A stretch of DNA of 64,000 nt, taken from Gorsachius magnificus (Eukaryota > Chordata > Aves > Pelecaniformes > Ardeidae). Below the pieces are notes generated by a model. The model saw nothing but the letters and a program-made list of their open reading frames with translations, made no database searches and had not been told where the DNA came from. This document shows, one piece after another, positions 37,376-49,645 of this stretch. The stretch covers positions 34,194,885 through 34,258,884 of the forward strand of contig CM067109.1 in NCBI GenBank assembly GCA_034008185.1, written 5' to 3'. The translations under genes and the position numbers were made by a program. The first letter of the stretch is position 1; each line of letters begins with the position of its first letter.

Positions 37376-38873
37376 AGTCTGTGACAAAAAATTCTTTCAA
37401 CATTTAAAAGTAACATACAGGGCCAGTTCAGTATGTCAATTAAAAGTAGGAAACCAATTTGAGAGAAACAGATGGCAGGTGATGTGGATAAGGGGTTACA
37501 ACCACGAAAGTTCTAGCATTCTCCATGATATGGAGAAGGTAAACAACACCAAGGATAGATGATACCAAGGATTTTCCCTTTGGATTGTGGTGGCCGATGA
37601 TGAAAACTTTCTATTTCCAAACTGAGGCCTCTTGGTTACTTTCACAACTCCACAGCCCACACAGGGCAATGAATGGATAAAATAAAGCCAGGAAAGCCAA
37701 GAAAATTCTCCACAGGTAAGCTGCTTTTACACCTTAAAATTTTTTGGACATCAATGAAACCATGATTACAAAAAACATAGGGCCTATGTAAGTTTTAATG
37801 CAATGTATGGTCAACCAAATGTAGCCCTATATTTAACTTTTTTTTTTTTTTTTTTAAATAAGGATCAAAAATGTCCTGACTTCTGTGTCATGTTTTTACC
37901 AAACTTTTTGGATTAAATAATAATTTATTTAATTTTCCTTAAAGCTTTGTTACGTTGTTTGTGGAGAACTGTTTACTTGCCTTGAAGCATTCTTTTTTTA
38001 CATAGTTTTACAGGAAAACATTTAAAACATGATTATAAATCATTCAAAAACTAAGAAGGTTTTTTTAGAGTAGAAGATGCTGCTTCACACTAGATTTCAT
38101 TGGGCTGTTTCTCCAAAAGGAGTTAAAGGTAAATTTTCACCATATCCCAACCCACTGTAATTATAGGCTACCTTGTATTTTCCTCCTCCCCTTGCTCTGC
38201 ATCAGTTCAGGAAGCTGATGTCACATCCTCTGCCCAACCCAGCAGTGTGTTAATTTTTCCATCAGATCAACTGTTCAATGTGCCAGCAGGCAGCTGCTGT
38301 AATTCTACCACAAAAGAAATGGTGTGAGCATGCAGCTGGGGTTAGAAAGAAATCCCGTTTTGGCAGCAATCCACGCTGGATTTGGTGTAATATTAAGGAT
38401 GCTTTTAAAAATGAGAATTGTAAATTGTTAAATTCAATTTACCTCTTGGTTTAACTTAGATTTTACAAATTCATATCTTCTGCTACCAAAACATTTTTCA
38501 GATATGGATACCAAAGGGAAAAAAAAGGGAAATATGATTGTTCTTATTGTTGTTTTTATGAACAATCTTGCCTGAAACTTGATCTGCTGAGCATAAATAC
38601 AGTGCATGTTTTTAAAGGAAGTATTTCATGATGATAAGAAACCTATTGTCCACTCCATCAGAAGCACAGTATTTATAGATTGAATGAAGAACTGCGCCTA
38701 GAATTTTCTTGTACGTATTAAAGAAGTTAAATTGGATGCTTTCTAAATGGATTTACTCTTTGCGTGCTTTCCAAATATATTGAAATTGGACATGTATTTC
38801 TTTCCTATTTGACTAGAAGTATTAAATGAAAATTCATATTAAGCAGTGCTTAAAAGGATGGTTTATAAGGGCA
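37376..38873. other. AT-rich non-coding
   Basis: Contains a T-run at about 37839-37857. No repeat family or exon recognised. Confidence 0.6.
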
Positions 38874-39005
38874 ACATAATTTATAAAAAAGCTGAATACC
38901 TGAATATTTAAACTTGATCTGTTAATAATTTATGTGTTCTTTGTTAAATGAAGCATTTTTATGGGTTTTCTACGGGGGAGGTATGTTCTACTTACGATCT
39001 GAAGA
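38873..39005 (+). repeat. Local duplicate block, copy A
   Basis: From ACATAATTTATA through GCTGAATACCTGAATATTTA and TTGTTAAATGAAGCATTTTT to GTTCTACTTACGATCTGAAG. It matches 41951-42105 in direct orientation with small indels. Copy A lacks an internal segment of about 17 bp that copy B has. Family unknown. Confidence 0.8.
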
Positions 39006-41235
39006 CAGGCGATCTGTGCCAAGAAAACAATAAAGCAAAATCCTTGGAATGTTCTGTCAATTCAGTAGGTATGGAAAGTTTTACCTACTAGAGAGCTTTT
39101 TTTTATAAATCAATTGAAGCTTTATACAGCAAAGTAATAGAGGGTGAAGAACTGTCATTTACACTCTGCCTTTCCCTGTCAACCTGATCAACAGGTTCAA
39201 AACACAACTTGCAGCTTCTTAACTGCTCTAAAGAGCAAGGATCACGAAGATATCATAAACCCTATTACCCCAAGCCATAAGTAAACCCTACTCACTGAAC
39301 AATACAGGAAACATTTGAACTGTACTTAGTAGGCAACTCATAGAGCAATAGCAGTCATGAAAATTGGAAACAAAAGGACATAAGAAAACGGGTTATGAGA
39401 TGTGTTTGTGCAAAGAAAGAACATGGACATTATTTCTACAGGGAATAGGCAAAAAGAACCCCACTTTATTATCCTCTATTAATTTATAGAATAAATAGAA
39501 ATGAAAACCAGCCTCAGAATTCTTTTGTGAGCATCAGTAAATGCATGAGGAAAAACAGAAGAACCAAGAGAAGCAAAAGAAGCACAACTCAAGATGTCAC
39601 CCTAGGCTCCAAGCTCTGCCCACAGCTGCTGTCCTCAGTGCTTCTGAGATTACTGAAAGGGGCAAACTTCAAAGCTTAAGCAGACCTGATCTTGTGAGAT
39701 CAACTTCTAGAATAGTTTGTTTTACAAACAATGAAAACTCAGTCAAAACAGAAGAAAATGTGTAAGAAAAAAAGATGCAAAAAGGTTTAACTGCTACTTT
39801 TCAATGTTATCTTACCGAGCAGTCTCTGCTTAAGGCTTCCTTATCTGCCAACAAGTATCTCCCTAGTCACATTTTGTCCCCTTTCCCAAATTAAATATGA
39901 CAAATACCACTTCTAAACAATACACACTCAGGTGTGAGACAAATAAATACCTGAAAAAGAAGGAAATTCAATACTGCATAATCTAGAGATACATGCCAGT
40001 ATTTTTCAGATCAAAATAAAACTAATTTTCTTGGAAATTCTGGAAACTGAAATCAATTTCTGAATTCCAAGCTAAAATTTTCAAAATGTGATATACAATT
40101 CAAGGTAAGATTTTTTTTCCATGTACTCCATCACCATATTGTAAACTATTACGTATAAATTTGTTTAAGAATGAGTTGTACTTCTTTTGATACAACAGAA
40201 ATATGTAAGCAAACCACCATACAAAATCCTTTCCTGCTCATATTAACATAAATGTGCTTCTATTACTAAAATATAAGAAGATTTCAAGCAGAAGTTCACT
40301 TTTATAACCTGATTTTTTTGTTCTTGCACATCCACAGACTAGAAAGCCCTGTAGTCAAACATCAGGAAAGTCGCATGCCTTTTTGGAAAATCTAAGAATG
40401 AAAGGCTTTAAATTGTTTTTTGCCCCATCATCTTTTAGAATTAAGAATGGTTAGAATTTGCTAACTCAGTAATTGTTACTAAACTGATAATAAAATCTTT
40501 TATAATTATGAAACATAAGCTCATGAAACTGCTTGAAACACTTCCTATTAAAACAGTAAAATGCAAACCCTCCTTTTCTTCTTGTGGGAGTCACAGGCAT
40601 TTTTCAGAAGTCTAAAGACCAGAGCAAGTATGTGTTAGTTCTCCTATTCTACACTTTGATAGCATTTCAAAAGCATTTTATTCACAATAAATCACCTTAT
40701 AATCCTTCTGCTTTGACCAGGTATCAAAACAGGTAAAATTCTCCTGTCAAGGAAGATCAACATTTTTCATTCAAAACCGACATCTTAACAAACTGCTAAT
40801 TTCATATTCTGAAAAAATGAACAAGTTAGATGGTACTAATTACTTGCCTAAAAGGGAAAACACATGAGAAGCCTCCGCTTTCATTTTAATATCCAGATCG
40901 CTATCAGTAGCACAATGTAATAAGGATAAAGGTTCACTGAAGTACCCTTTGTTTTCCCTTTGTTATGCAAAAATAGAAAATACTAAAAGGAAAATGTTTT
41001 ACAGAGTTAGGATTAGCCTCCAAGGATAAAGTAAATGAGAGATCATTTAAAACATTCAAGTTCAATTACACATTACATATGAACTATGAATTAGATTCAC
41101 TGCATGTTCCTTCACTAGGAAGGACTGCAAATGAGTGTCCTTGAATTCCTTGTGTACAAGTTCTATACGCAAAGCACCATTTTTTTCAGTCAAAATATGT
41201 AAAACTTTGTTAATATGGTGTACTGTATTTACAAT
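39006..41235. other. AT-rich non-coding
   Basis: No exon or repeat recognised on either strand. Confidence 0.6.
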
Positions 41236-41296
41236 TGCAAGGGTTTGGTACTGGAGGGGCTGCAGGGGTGGTTCCTCTGAGAAGACACCAGAAGCT

Positions 41297-41351
41297 AGTG
41301 GACTAGATGACCTTTAATGGTCCCTTCCAACCCAAACCATTCTGATTCTAT
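41297..41351 (+). mobile_element. CR1 3'-tail fragment (55 bp) inside the ERV block
   Basis: AGTGGACTAGATGACC-type 3' UTR, GGTCCCTTCCAACCC and the end ATTCTGATTCTAT. It is flanked on both sides by AAGCT (41292-41296 and 41352-41356), consistent with a short target duplication. Confidence 0.75.
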
Positions 41352-41678
41352 AAGCTGCTCCTATGTTGGACAGAGCCAGTTTCAGCTGGCTCCAAGATGG
41401 ACCTGCTGCTACTCAAAGTTGAGCCCATCAGCAACACTAGTGATGCCTCTGTGATAACATATTTAAGAAAGGGTAAAAAACACTGCACAGCAGGTCAAGA
41501 GGAGTGAGAAGACGTAAGAGGAACAGCCCTGCAGACACCAAGGTCAGTGAAGAAGGAGGAGGAGGAAATGCTCCAGGACAAAAGATTCGTATGCAGCCCA
41601 TGGAGAAGACCATGGTGAAGCAGGTTGTCCCCCTGCAGCCCATGGAGGGCCCCACCTCAGAGCAGGTGGATGTAACCT

Positions 41679-41735
41679 GAAGGAAGCTACAGTTCCTGAA
41701 GGAAGCTACAGTTCCTGAAGGAAGCTACAGTTCCT
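41679..41735 (+). repeat. Tandem repeat, 3 copies of 19 bp
   Basis: The unit GAAGGAAGCTACAGTTCCT occurs three times without change, within the ERV-related block. Exactness suggests recent slippage or unequal exchange. Confidence 0.9.
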
Positions 41736-41950
41736 GAAGCGCCCACACTGGAGCAGGCTCCTGGCAGGAGCTGGCCGGTGGAAAGAAGCCCATGTAGGAG
41801 CCCATGGGGGACCCACACTGTAGAGTCCATTCCTGGAAGACTGCACCCTTGAAGAGGACCCACTCTGAAGCAGTTTATGAAGAACTGCAAGCCCCTGGGA
41901 AGGACCCACGTTGGAGAGGGTCATGAAGGCTATCCCATGGGAGGGATCCC

Positions 41951-42105
41951 ACATAATTTATATGAAAAAGCTGAATACCTGAATATTTAAACTTATTTTG
42001 AGGCATTTTGCTGACCTGTTCATCATTTATGTGCTCTTTGTTAAATGAAGCATTTTTAATGGGTTTCCCACTGGGAAAGCAAGTTCTACTTACTATGTGA
42101 AGAGT
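41951..42105 (+). repeat. Local duplicate block, copy B
   Basis: Second copy of 38873-39005. It begins precisely where the ERV clause GGGAGGGATCCC breaks off and ends before GTGTGAGGAGGAAGGAG, which looks like ERV sequence again. In the related ERV copy at 43680 the clause continues uninterrupted (GACCCCACATGGGAGCAGG), showing that block B is an insertion. Confidence 0.75.
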
Positions 42106-43020
42106 GTGAGGAGGAAGGAGCAGTAGAGATAAAAGGAACTATTTTCAATACAGGAGAGAAAAGTAGGATTACTGTTATTTGGGGATGTACTTTGAAAATA
42201 AGTTAACTTTACTAGGTTTGGGTGCTAGGAACAAAAAAAGAAAAACGCTTGTTATCAGTGAAGTAGAGTTATGTGATGTTACAGTTTTGTTATGAGTGGT
42301 CAACCTTCTAGCAGAATATTTTATTTGAGAGAAATATAGGGGAGAGGGTTGTTGGCATTCGCCCCCTGCAAAAGATACAATTTCAGGAAAAAAATGTTCT
42401 GTATATAGTAGGTCACTCTTAGCAGCCATTCCACATTAAAATATGGAATATTCTCCCACAGCTCCAGCTTAAGTGATGTAGTTAAACTGAGATTTACAGC
42501 ACTGTAGCCTCATAAAAATCACAAGCAACTTACTTCATTGAAAATAACTCAAGAGAAGTTTGTTAGAGTTTATTACAAAGCTAATTTGTAGTCTTTCCTT
42601 GTTCCAAATGGCTCAGATAACACCACCTCTTAATTAAAGAAAAGATAATAAGAGTGGAAGATGAAAACCAAGTGATTGAATCTAATTCAATTTAGTGTTA
42701 GTTAACAACTGAGCAATATAAAACCTGTACTAAAAGCAGATAAATGAATCCTCAACTATTGTAGTTCTTTTTACAACAAACTTTTTTTCTAGCTAATATT
42801 GTATTTTTTCAAAACTAGTATCCATGAAAGCAAATGCAATAATTCTGTAGACATCAAAAAAAAAAAGCTAGAAATCTAGCATCTCTAGAAAGAGATCCAG
42901 ATTTTCAATATTGCAGTACACAATAATGCCATTCTTTGAAAGGTTTGGTCTGTGGCCTATAGATGACCTATTTGAATGGTATTTCTTTGCTGCAAGTGAT
43001 TAACAGACGTTGAATAAGTT
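42106..43020. other. Short ERV remnant then AT-rich non-coding
   Basis: The first 35 bases or so (GTGTGAGGAGGAAGGAGCAG) look like the ERV block resuming. The rest shows no repeat or exon that I recognise. Confidence 0.5.
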
Positions 43021-43458
43021 TGTTATAACACAAGGAACTGGCAGACACCAATATAAGAGACTCAAAAACCTTGAGCCTTGCCAAGGAGTTGCGAACTCTA
43101 GCTGTATTGTGTCCTTTAGGTGAACTTAGTTCGTTATAATCCCATTATAATACTAAAAGATCCACCCTCAGGTAGAGAAAGCCCCTACTAATGAAAGCCC
43201 CCTCCCCCTTACAGAGCATAAGCAGTTAAAAAAAGGATGCTGCAACTTGAGGTGGAGATGGGTCACTGTAGAACCAGTAAGAATGACAATGACTAAGTGT
43301 AACTGACAACTGTGGCTTACAATGTATAAATGCTTACCGTGTGTTAATTAAGGGTGTGCTTGACTTGTGGAAGTTTCCACCAAGCACCCAGCACTGCAAA
43401 TAAAGAATTCCTGCTTTCTAAAACTCCAGATTGAGTCTTAAGAGAGTTTTCTTGACCA
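43021..43458 (+). mobile_element. Probable LTR of a second ERV family
   Basis: About 438 bp with LTR-like order: start TGTTATAACACAAGG, TATA-like GTATAAATGC, polyadenylation signal in GCAAATAAAGAATTCC, then a U5-like end (CTGCTTTCTAAAACTCC, TTAAGAGAGTTTTCTTGACC, A). No target-site duplication is evident and the right end abuts ERV internal-type sequence at 43463. Boundaries are approximate; a poly(A)-bearing unique sequence is the alternative. Confidence 0.5.
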
Positions 43459-43462
43459 TATC

Positions 43463-44287
43463 AAATGTGTTCTGAAGAAAGCTGCAGCCCATGGAGAGCC
43501 TGCACCAGAGCAGGCTCCTGGCAAGAGCAGTGGCCCATGGAGAAGTACCCCTGCAGGAGCAGGTTTTCTGGCAGGACATGTGACCCACACTGGAACGGTC
43601 TGTTCCTGAAGGACTGCACCCCATGGGAGGTACCCATGTACCATATTAGACCAGTTCTTGAAGGACTATATCCCTTGGGAGGGACCCCACATGGGAGCAG
43701 GGGCAAGGGTAGGAGTTCATTGCAATGTTAAACCCTATGGCCTAGTCTAAAGGAAGAAGGGGTGGACACTGTAATGGATACACCTTTAAACTGTTGTAAC
43801 CTGTGATGCATGGTACAGGAAGTACTACAGCAGGAACCCCTTGCTGCTAGGCAGGTTAGGGACAAAGGGATTTCATTGCAAAGGGACCAGGGCTGGAGAT
43901 TGTAATGGCTGTAATGCATTATTTCAGTTATATATTAGGGGAATTACTATAGCAGGAACTACCCAAACCAGTGAAGGACAAGCCTCACATGAGGCAGCTC
44001 AAGTGCAGCAGTGACCCCACCTGAGCTGGCTTTGGTGCCCAATAGCTCCATGCAACACAGCACCTCTCCTGCCCTGAGTGATCACCATAACAGATGGAGC
44101 CCAAAGTCACGGGCTAAATGAACTCAATTGACATTTTATGGGCATTTCACAAGGGTGGTCCATAGACTAAGGAAACCGTATCTGTGTACAAATCAAAGGA
44201 CAGGAAGGGGCGTGTGGGGGCTGCGTGGATAAAAAGGATGCAGTAGATAATGTGGGATCCGAGCATGGCATAAACAGCATGGAATAA
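43463..44287 (+). mobile_element. ERV 3' internal / untranslated region
   Basis: The left part repeats the clauses of the 41.2-41.95 kb block (GCAGCCCATGGAGAGCC, CTGTTCCTGAAGGACTGCAC). The middle contains a diverged internal duplication: TGTAATGG...AGTACTACAGCAGGAAC at about 43770-43836 and TGTAATGG...ATTACTATAGCAGGAAC at about 43900-43960. The right part (ATGGAGCCCAAAGTCACGGG, CATTTTATGGGCATTTCAC) leads directly into the LTR at 44288. No coding frame is kept. Confidence 0.6.
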
Positions 44288-44828
44288 GGGCTGGAGTTTT
44301 GGCTGGGGCCGAGTTAATTTTCTTCACAGTAGTTTGCATGGGGCTATGTTTCAGATTTGTGACAAAAACAGTGCTGAAAACACCGGGATCTTTAGCTATT
44401 GCGGAGCAGTGCTTAGATAGCGTCAAGGCATTTTCTGCTTCTCACACCACCACATCAGCAAGCAGGCTGGGAGGGGACACAGCCGAGACAGCTGACCCCA
44501 GCTGACCAAAGGGATACCCCATACCACATTAAGGAGGACTGGGGGGATGTCTGGAGTGACGGCATTTGTCTTCCCAAGGTACTTGGCATGATGGAGCCCT
44601 GCTTTCCTGGGGATGCTGAACATCTGCCTAACAGTGGGGAAGTAGTGAATGAATTCCTTGTTTTGCTTTGCTTTGCTTGCACATGCAGCTTTTGCTGTCC
44701 CTATTAAACTATCCTTATCCCAGCCCACGAGTTTTCTCATTTTTACCCTTATGATTGTCTTCCCCATCCCACTGGGGGGTGGCAAGACAGGGGCTGGGTG
44801 GCACTGAGCTGCCCACCAGCATTAAATC
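44288..44828 (+). mobile_element. ERV LTR, diverged copy, plus orientation
   Basis: Homologous to the LTRs at 2060 and 63319: GAGTTAATTTTCTTCACAG near the start, GGGAGGGGACACAGCC, GATGGAGCCCTGCTTTCCTG, GAATTCCTTGTTTTGC, the ATTAAA signal at 44703-44708 and an eroded 3' end after GGGGGGTGGCAAGACAGGGG. The U3 TATA/CRE region is missing. Termini are degraded and no target-site duplication can be read. Probably the 3' LTR of the internal piece on its left. Confidence 0.75.
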
Positions 44829-47786
44829 ATAATTATTTGCAGTTTCTGTATAATATATTTGCAGTTTCTGTAACACAAAAGAAGTCAAAAGAGAAATAAG
44901 CATAAAGGGGGAACCAAATAATTGGAATTAGTATCTAAACTGCTCTGGACATATTCACTCCCCTCTATAACCTCCAGCTCTAGGCTCCTGATAAAATTTC
45001 CCTGTAGAAATATGCCTTACCCTGGTTCCTGGAGTACGAAGGGGGATTCTAGGACATGTCTGTAAAGTGCTTCCAATTCACTCAGGCTTGTTCATTTCCA
45101 GAGTAGAGCAAATCAAGTGTTCTTACCTGGAAAATGCTATTCAGCTGAACACCAGTAGGACTAGAAAGATGAAACACGAAAAATAATAGGACTTCCGCCC
45201 CATACCCAGACATCTGAATTTTAGACAAAATCCCCACATAAATGGCATTACTGCCAAAAATATACTACTTACAGGGGAAAAGGATAATGAAATTGGATCT
45301 ATGCAGGGTTGGGAAAGATAGCTTACTCTTTCTGGATACTGCAATTTAGAAGAAAAAGTTTTAAAATGTATTTATGTAGAAGCAGTTGTTTTCAAAATTT
45401 AGATAGTTCAAATGATGTTTAACTTCCTTTTCCACAAACTGCAGGGGCAGAAAAACCTTTAAAGACTTCCCAGTAACTCTATTGTCTGTTTTGGGTCATG
45501 GAACAGCAACGTTTGACTTACGACGAAGCACATCTTTTATGTCACATTTCTTTTACTTCTTTTACTTGTTCAGAAAAAAGTGTGTATGGATAACTGGGAA
45601 GATGCTTGTAAAATCTACAGTACCCTCTCCCTTAGCATAATAAAACCAACTATGTAAACAATTAATTATGACAAACTTGTGAGATCAATGGCACATGCAA
45701 TTTTAAAAGCTTACTGACATACCAGTTACTCCTGTTTGTCAGTAACACTAGGTTTTATTCATTCGAAAATCTTGGCTGGACTAAAAAAAAAAAATCTTAT
45801 AGTTAGAACTTTTGCCAACAGCTATGGGTCATACACATTTTTTCTCTTCCAGAGTCTGTCAGTAACTTCAAAGATTACAAGTTACCTTAATTTTAGGTTA
45901 TTTCATTACTGTCAGCAATAATCGCAGCATGCAGTTTAAAAGCAGACCTATCCTTGAATGAAATTAACAGAAATCAGATACCACTGAACACAGGAGAAGG
46001 AACAAGAGGCTACTACTGAGTCTTTTGTGCTACAAGAGGAGGTCCTTACAAGTGCCAAAACTAAAGATACGTCTTTTAAAGATCTGACCTCTGTTAGACA
46101 GATAAACTGTGGAGCTCTATGTAAGAAAATAAACTTAAAAACGTACTAGTTTCCTTATTGGAAAAATAAAGAAAACATTTTTATAACAAATCTGTTAATA
46201 CACACTCATTCATTCAGTTAAATTATGAACCACAAGAAAAAAATCATGACTATTTAATTTCAATTCCTAATTGAAACATGTTAAGAAACAAGATCTTGCT
46301 GTGTGACAGACAACTGCATGCATTTGAGAATGCAGAGCTGCAGTAAGCAGGGGGAACAAATCCAGATTGCACACACACATCTGTACTGTGCACTCCTGTT
46401 CAACAGTGTTCAAGACTGACTTAATTTCACATATACTTACAATTCAACTTCAAAATATATATACACACACACAAGTTCATAGCACCAATAAAAACAATGA
46501 AAAAACATAAAAGGTTTTGTCAGTTTCACTGCACACAAGTTCTTCAGGACTGGGTAGAATCTCACCTCATGTCAGCTCAATTCAGTTTTTGTGTTTGTAA
46601 CACAATTTAAAGCCACATACAAAACACATACCTTGTATGTGGCTGCTAGGCCAGGTCAGAAAGATCTGCAAGACCATTTGTGCTCACCCCCAGCACAGCC
46701 CATTTCACCCACTCACCTTTGTACTGAACTGAGCAATAGCATTCACTCAGACTACTTTTTTTATCATGTTTTGAACACAAATTTGAATAGGCACCTGCAT
46801 GCTTTGTAGCAGCTGCACTGGACCACAAAGCCATCTTTTCAGGCAAATATCCCCTATAGCTTAGTTGCGATACTACACATATATTCTTTAAGTTTATTTG
46901 AATTTTTTTTTTTTAGGTTTATGTCTGCTAAGAGGTTTTTTTTTTAATGAGACTCTTGCACAGAATGTATGCAAACTGTTACATAAGAAGAAATGGCAAT
47001 AGCTTTGCTTGATACTGGTTTATTGCTATTTTCCACAGAACTCTGACAGATGTGGGTATAAAACTGGCCATCACACTACCCTTCCTATATCAGTCTACAA
47101 AATTCTTAAGCTTTATGTTTTCTGATTCCTGCATGATAGCTGTGATTTAAGAATGAGGAAGAATCTTAATCTACTCTAATAAGTAGAAAACTAAGGACAA
47201 GTCTTCGCTTGGCCTTAGGTTAACTAATTTCAACAAATTAGTTGCAAAGCATTTCTGGAATACATAGTTTAGACAGAACCTATGAATTCTGGTTTAATCC
47301 CTTCTGAGCGTGTATATCAGAAAGAAAAAAAATGATCTTTGCATATTACCACAGAAGTCCCCTGCTAAGATCCACAGACATCTGGCAAGAGAAACTGAAT
47401 GTGCTGGGACACAATCAGGCATTCTTAGCTGTCAAAGTACAACCACTCCTTACTGAAAATTAAAATAAATTAAGATGTACTAAAAATGTCTCTAAGGAAA
47501 CAGCAAAAATTGGTTACTTCTCCTAACCTGACTACATGTGAATCCCACTAACCTCTGGACTCTCAAATTCTACTACAGAATTTCAGATGGAAATGGAAGA
47601 AAATTGAAGAAAAAATCTCTTCAGTTTTAAAGAAAGGCCTCAGTTCTTTGGCTCAGTATTTGTCTCATTGTTTATGACCACTCTTACAGACCCTATATTG
47701 GTATTGCAAGTGACCTCACATTCCCACACTCAATAGAACAGCAATAAATATGTAGGTAGGTATTTAAAAGCAAAGTTGAATCATTT

Positions 47787-47804
47787 GGGGGGGGGGGGGG
47801 GGGG
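47787..47804 (+). repeat. Homopolymer run of 18 G
   Basis: Uninterrupted G18 between TCATTT and AATTACC in otherwise AT-rich DNA. It lies on the strand opposite to PAM transcription. Confidence 0.9.
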
Positions 47805-49602
47805 AATTACCTGCATATTATTTTATGTATTTTGCATTGTTTGCCTTTTTCTTCAGAATGCAATCTCTCTCCTGCCTATTCTACCTACCAGGTGATTATT
47901 TTGATTCTCTGAAAAGACAGAAATTAAAAAGGCTGGGTTTATTGGTGACTTGTCATGTCAAAACAGTCTTTTGTTAAGCACCATGTAACTGATTTATGCT
48001 AGTACACTGCTCTGAAATGTGTTTGTTAAGTAATAGCTCCTATGGAAGAAGCAAGTGAGCGAGAAAGGACTCAAACACAGAATTTATCAGGAATCTATTC
48101 ACTATCAGAACAGGGGACAGGACAGTTTAACAGATGATGGAAACAAATTAAATATTACAGGAAACAAGCCTTTAAACACCTTCCAAAGATCATTTTAACT
48201 GCAGGCCAGATCTTGAACAAAAACCCTATGACTTTTTCCCTAATATCATTCTATTTAGAGATTTAATTTTATAGAACAGAGTTAAGAATAGTCTAGACAG
48301 CTTACAGTCTACAATAAATTTTTATGATGCATCTTTATTTGTCCATTTTACCTTTTCCCAGAATAGTCCCCTCTTCTAACTGGACGTATTTTATTGTCCT
48401 TTGTCAGTAATCAAATATGGAATACAAGTGGCAAGACAGAAACCTATACTTTCAACATCTTTTACCAATCTTTCTACTAGTTTATTTAACACTATTCTAC
48501 TATGTATTTAAGAATAGTAACTTAATTCAAACAGATAAACAATAAACTAACCTCTTAGGAAAAAAGAGAAAGAGGGGTATCTTCAAAGAAGATTGGCCTT
48601 TGCTGGAATAGGACACAAAGAGAAATCCCACAAGCTCTCAAATCCAACAGCAATTAAAAAAACCTCCCTGAGCTCCAGATTTTCAAAGTCTTTTATTGTC
48701 CCCAGTATCAAGTTGTTTTGCTATTCCAACAAATTCTAGAATTAGTAACAAAAAGCTTGTTGAGACAGATAATGAAGTGTACTTGAATACCATACATAAA
48801 GGACTGCAGGGACAGACCCAAGAAACTTTCACCCTCAACTCTATGCCCAAAACAGGTTCAACAGAATCAAGAGAAACAGCAAACAATCAAACACTTAAAT
48901 TTAGGTAAGAATACAATTTCCCTCTTTGTATATAATTTAGAGAGATCACAATGTAAGAAAGCTTACTTTTAGAGCAGATATTGCTGTTGAGCTAGGCTTT
49001 TAGGAAAATATTGAGATTACAAGGTTACAAGGTCAAATACTTCTAAAAAGCAGGATGTGAGAGGATGAACATTTGCTTGCAGACTTAATGTAACTCCTTT
49101 TTCCATGTATGCTTTAACACACAGGCTTCTGTCCAGCTCACTGAAAGATGCAGAATTAAATAACAACCACAGAAGAATCCCATACATGCAGATGAGTGAA
49201 TCCTGGTTTTATAGTGCAGAGCAGACTTCAGACAGTGCAAACCCCAACAGAAAACACACCTCAGGGAAACTGCTTTGTACTTTCAAGCAAAAGCCCACCC
49301 TTTTTCCCTCATCCATTCTTCAATTCCTTCAAACCCTTCAGAAGATTTCCTGAGGTACACTCTCCAAAGCCAAACTTACTGCTGTTCCATGTGTCACAGC
49401 ATTATTTTCCATATGATCCAAATAAACTGGCAAATAATACAGAACTAGAAAGCAGCCCCATGAACGAAACTTCAAATGCAGTGCCTTTTGTAAAACAGAA
49501 TAAAAGTCTAGAAATGATAATATTATTTTAATGAGAGGCCTTTAGTATTTACTCTGGTAATTGAACAAAATAGGTGTGATTCTGGAAATCTCTAAAAAAA
49601 AA

Positions 49603-49645
49603 TATTTATGTATGTATGTGTATACATATATATATAAAAAAAACC
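49603..49645. repeat. TATG/TA microsatellite with A-runs
   Basis: TATGTATGTATGTGTATACA followed by TATATATA and an A-run. Confidence 0.65.

Larger units (their letters stand above)
41236..41950 (+). mobile_element. Endogenous retrovirus-related fragment (LTR-class)
   Basis: GC-richer block. It contains GGACAGAGCCAGTTTCAGCT, ATAACATATTTAAGAAAGGG and repeated clauses such as GCAGCCCATGGAG, CACACTGGAGCAGGCTCCTG and CCATGGGAGGGATCCC. The same clauses recur at 43463-43720, so the two are one family. I recognise it as the untranslated 3' region of an avian ERV from memory of avian repeats; no coding frame is preserved. It is interrupted by a CR1 tail at 41297-41351 and by block B at 41951-42105, and seems to resume after 42105. 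Confidence 0.65.

Noticed and set aside
43418..43731. Several overlapping frames on both strands
   Set aside because: They run through repetitive ERV untranslated sequence; none has a retroviral or host domain.
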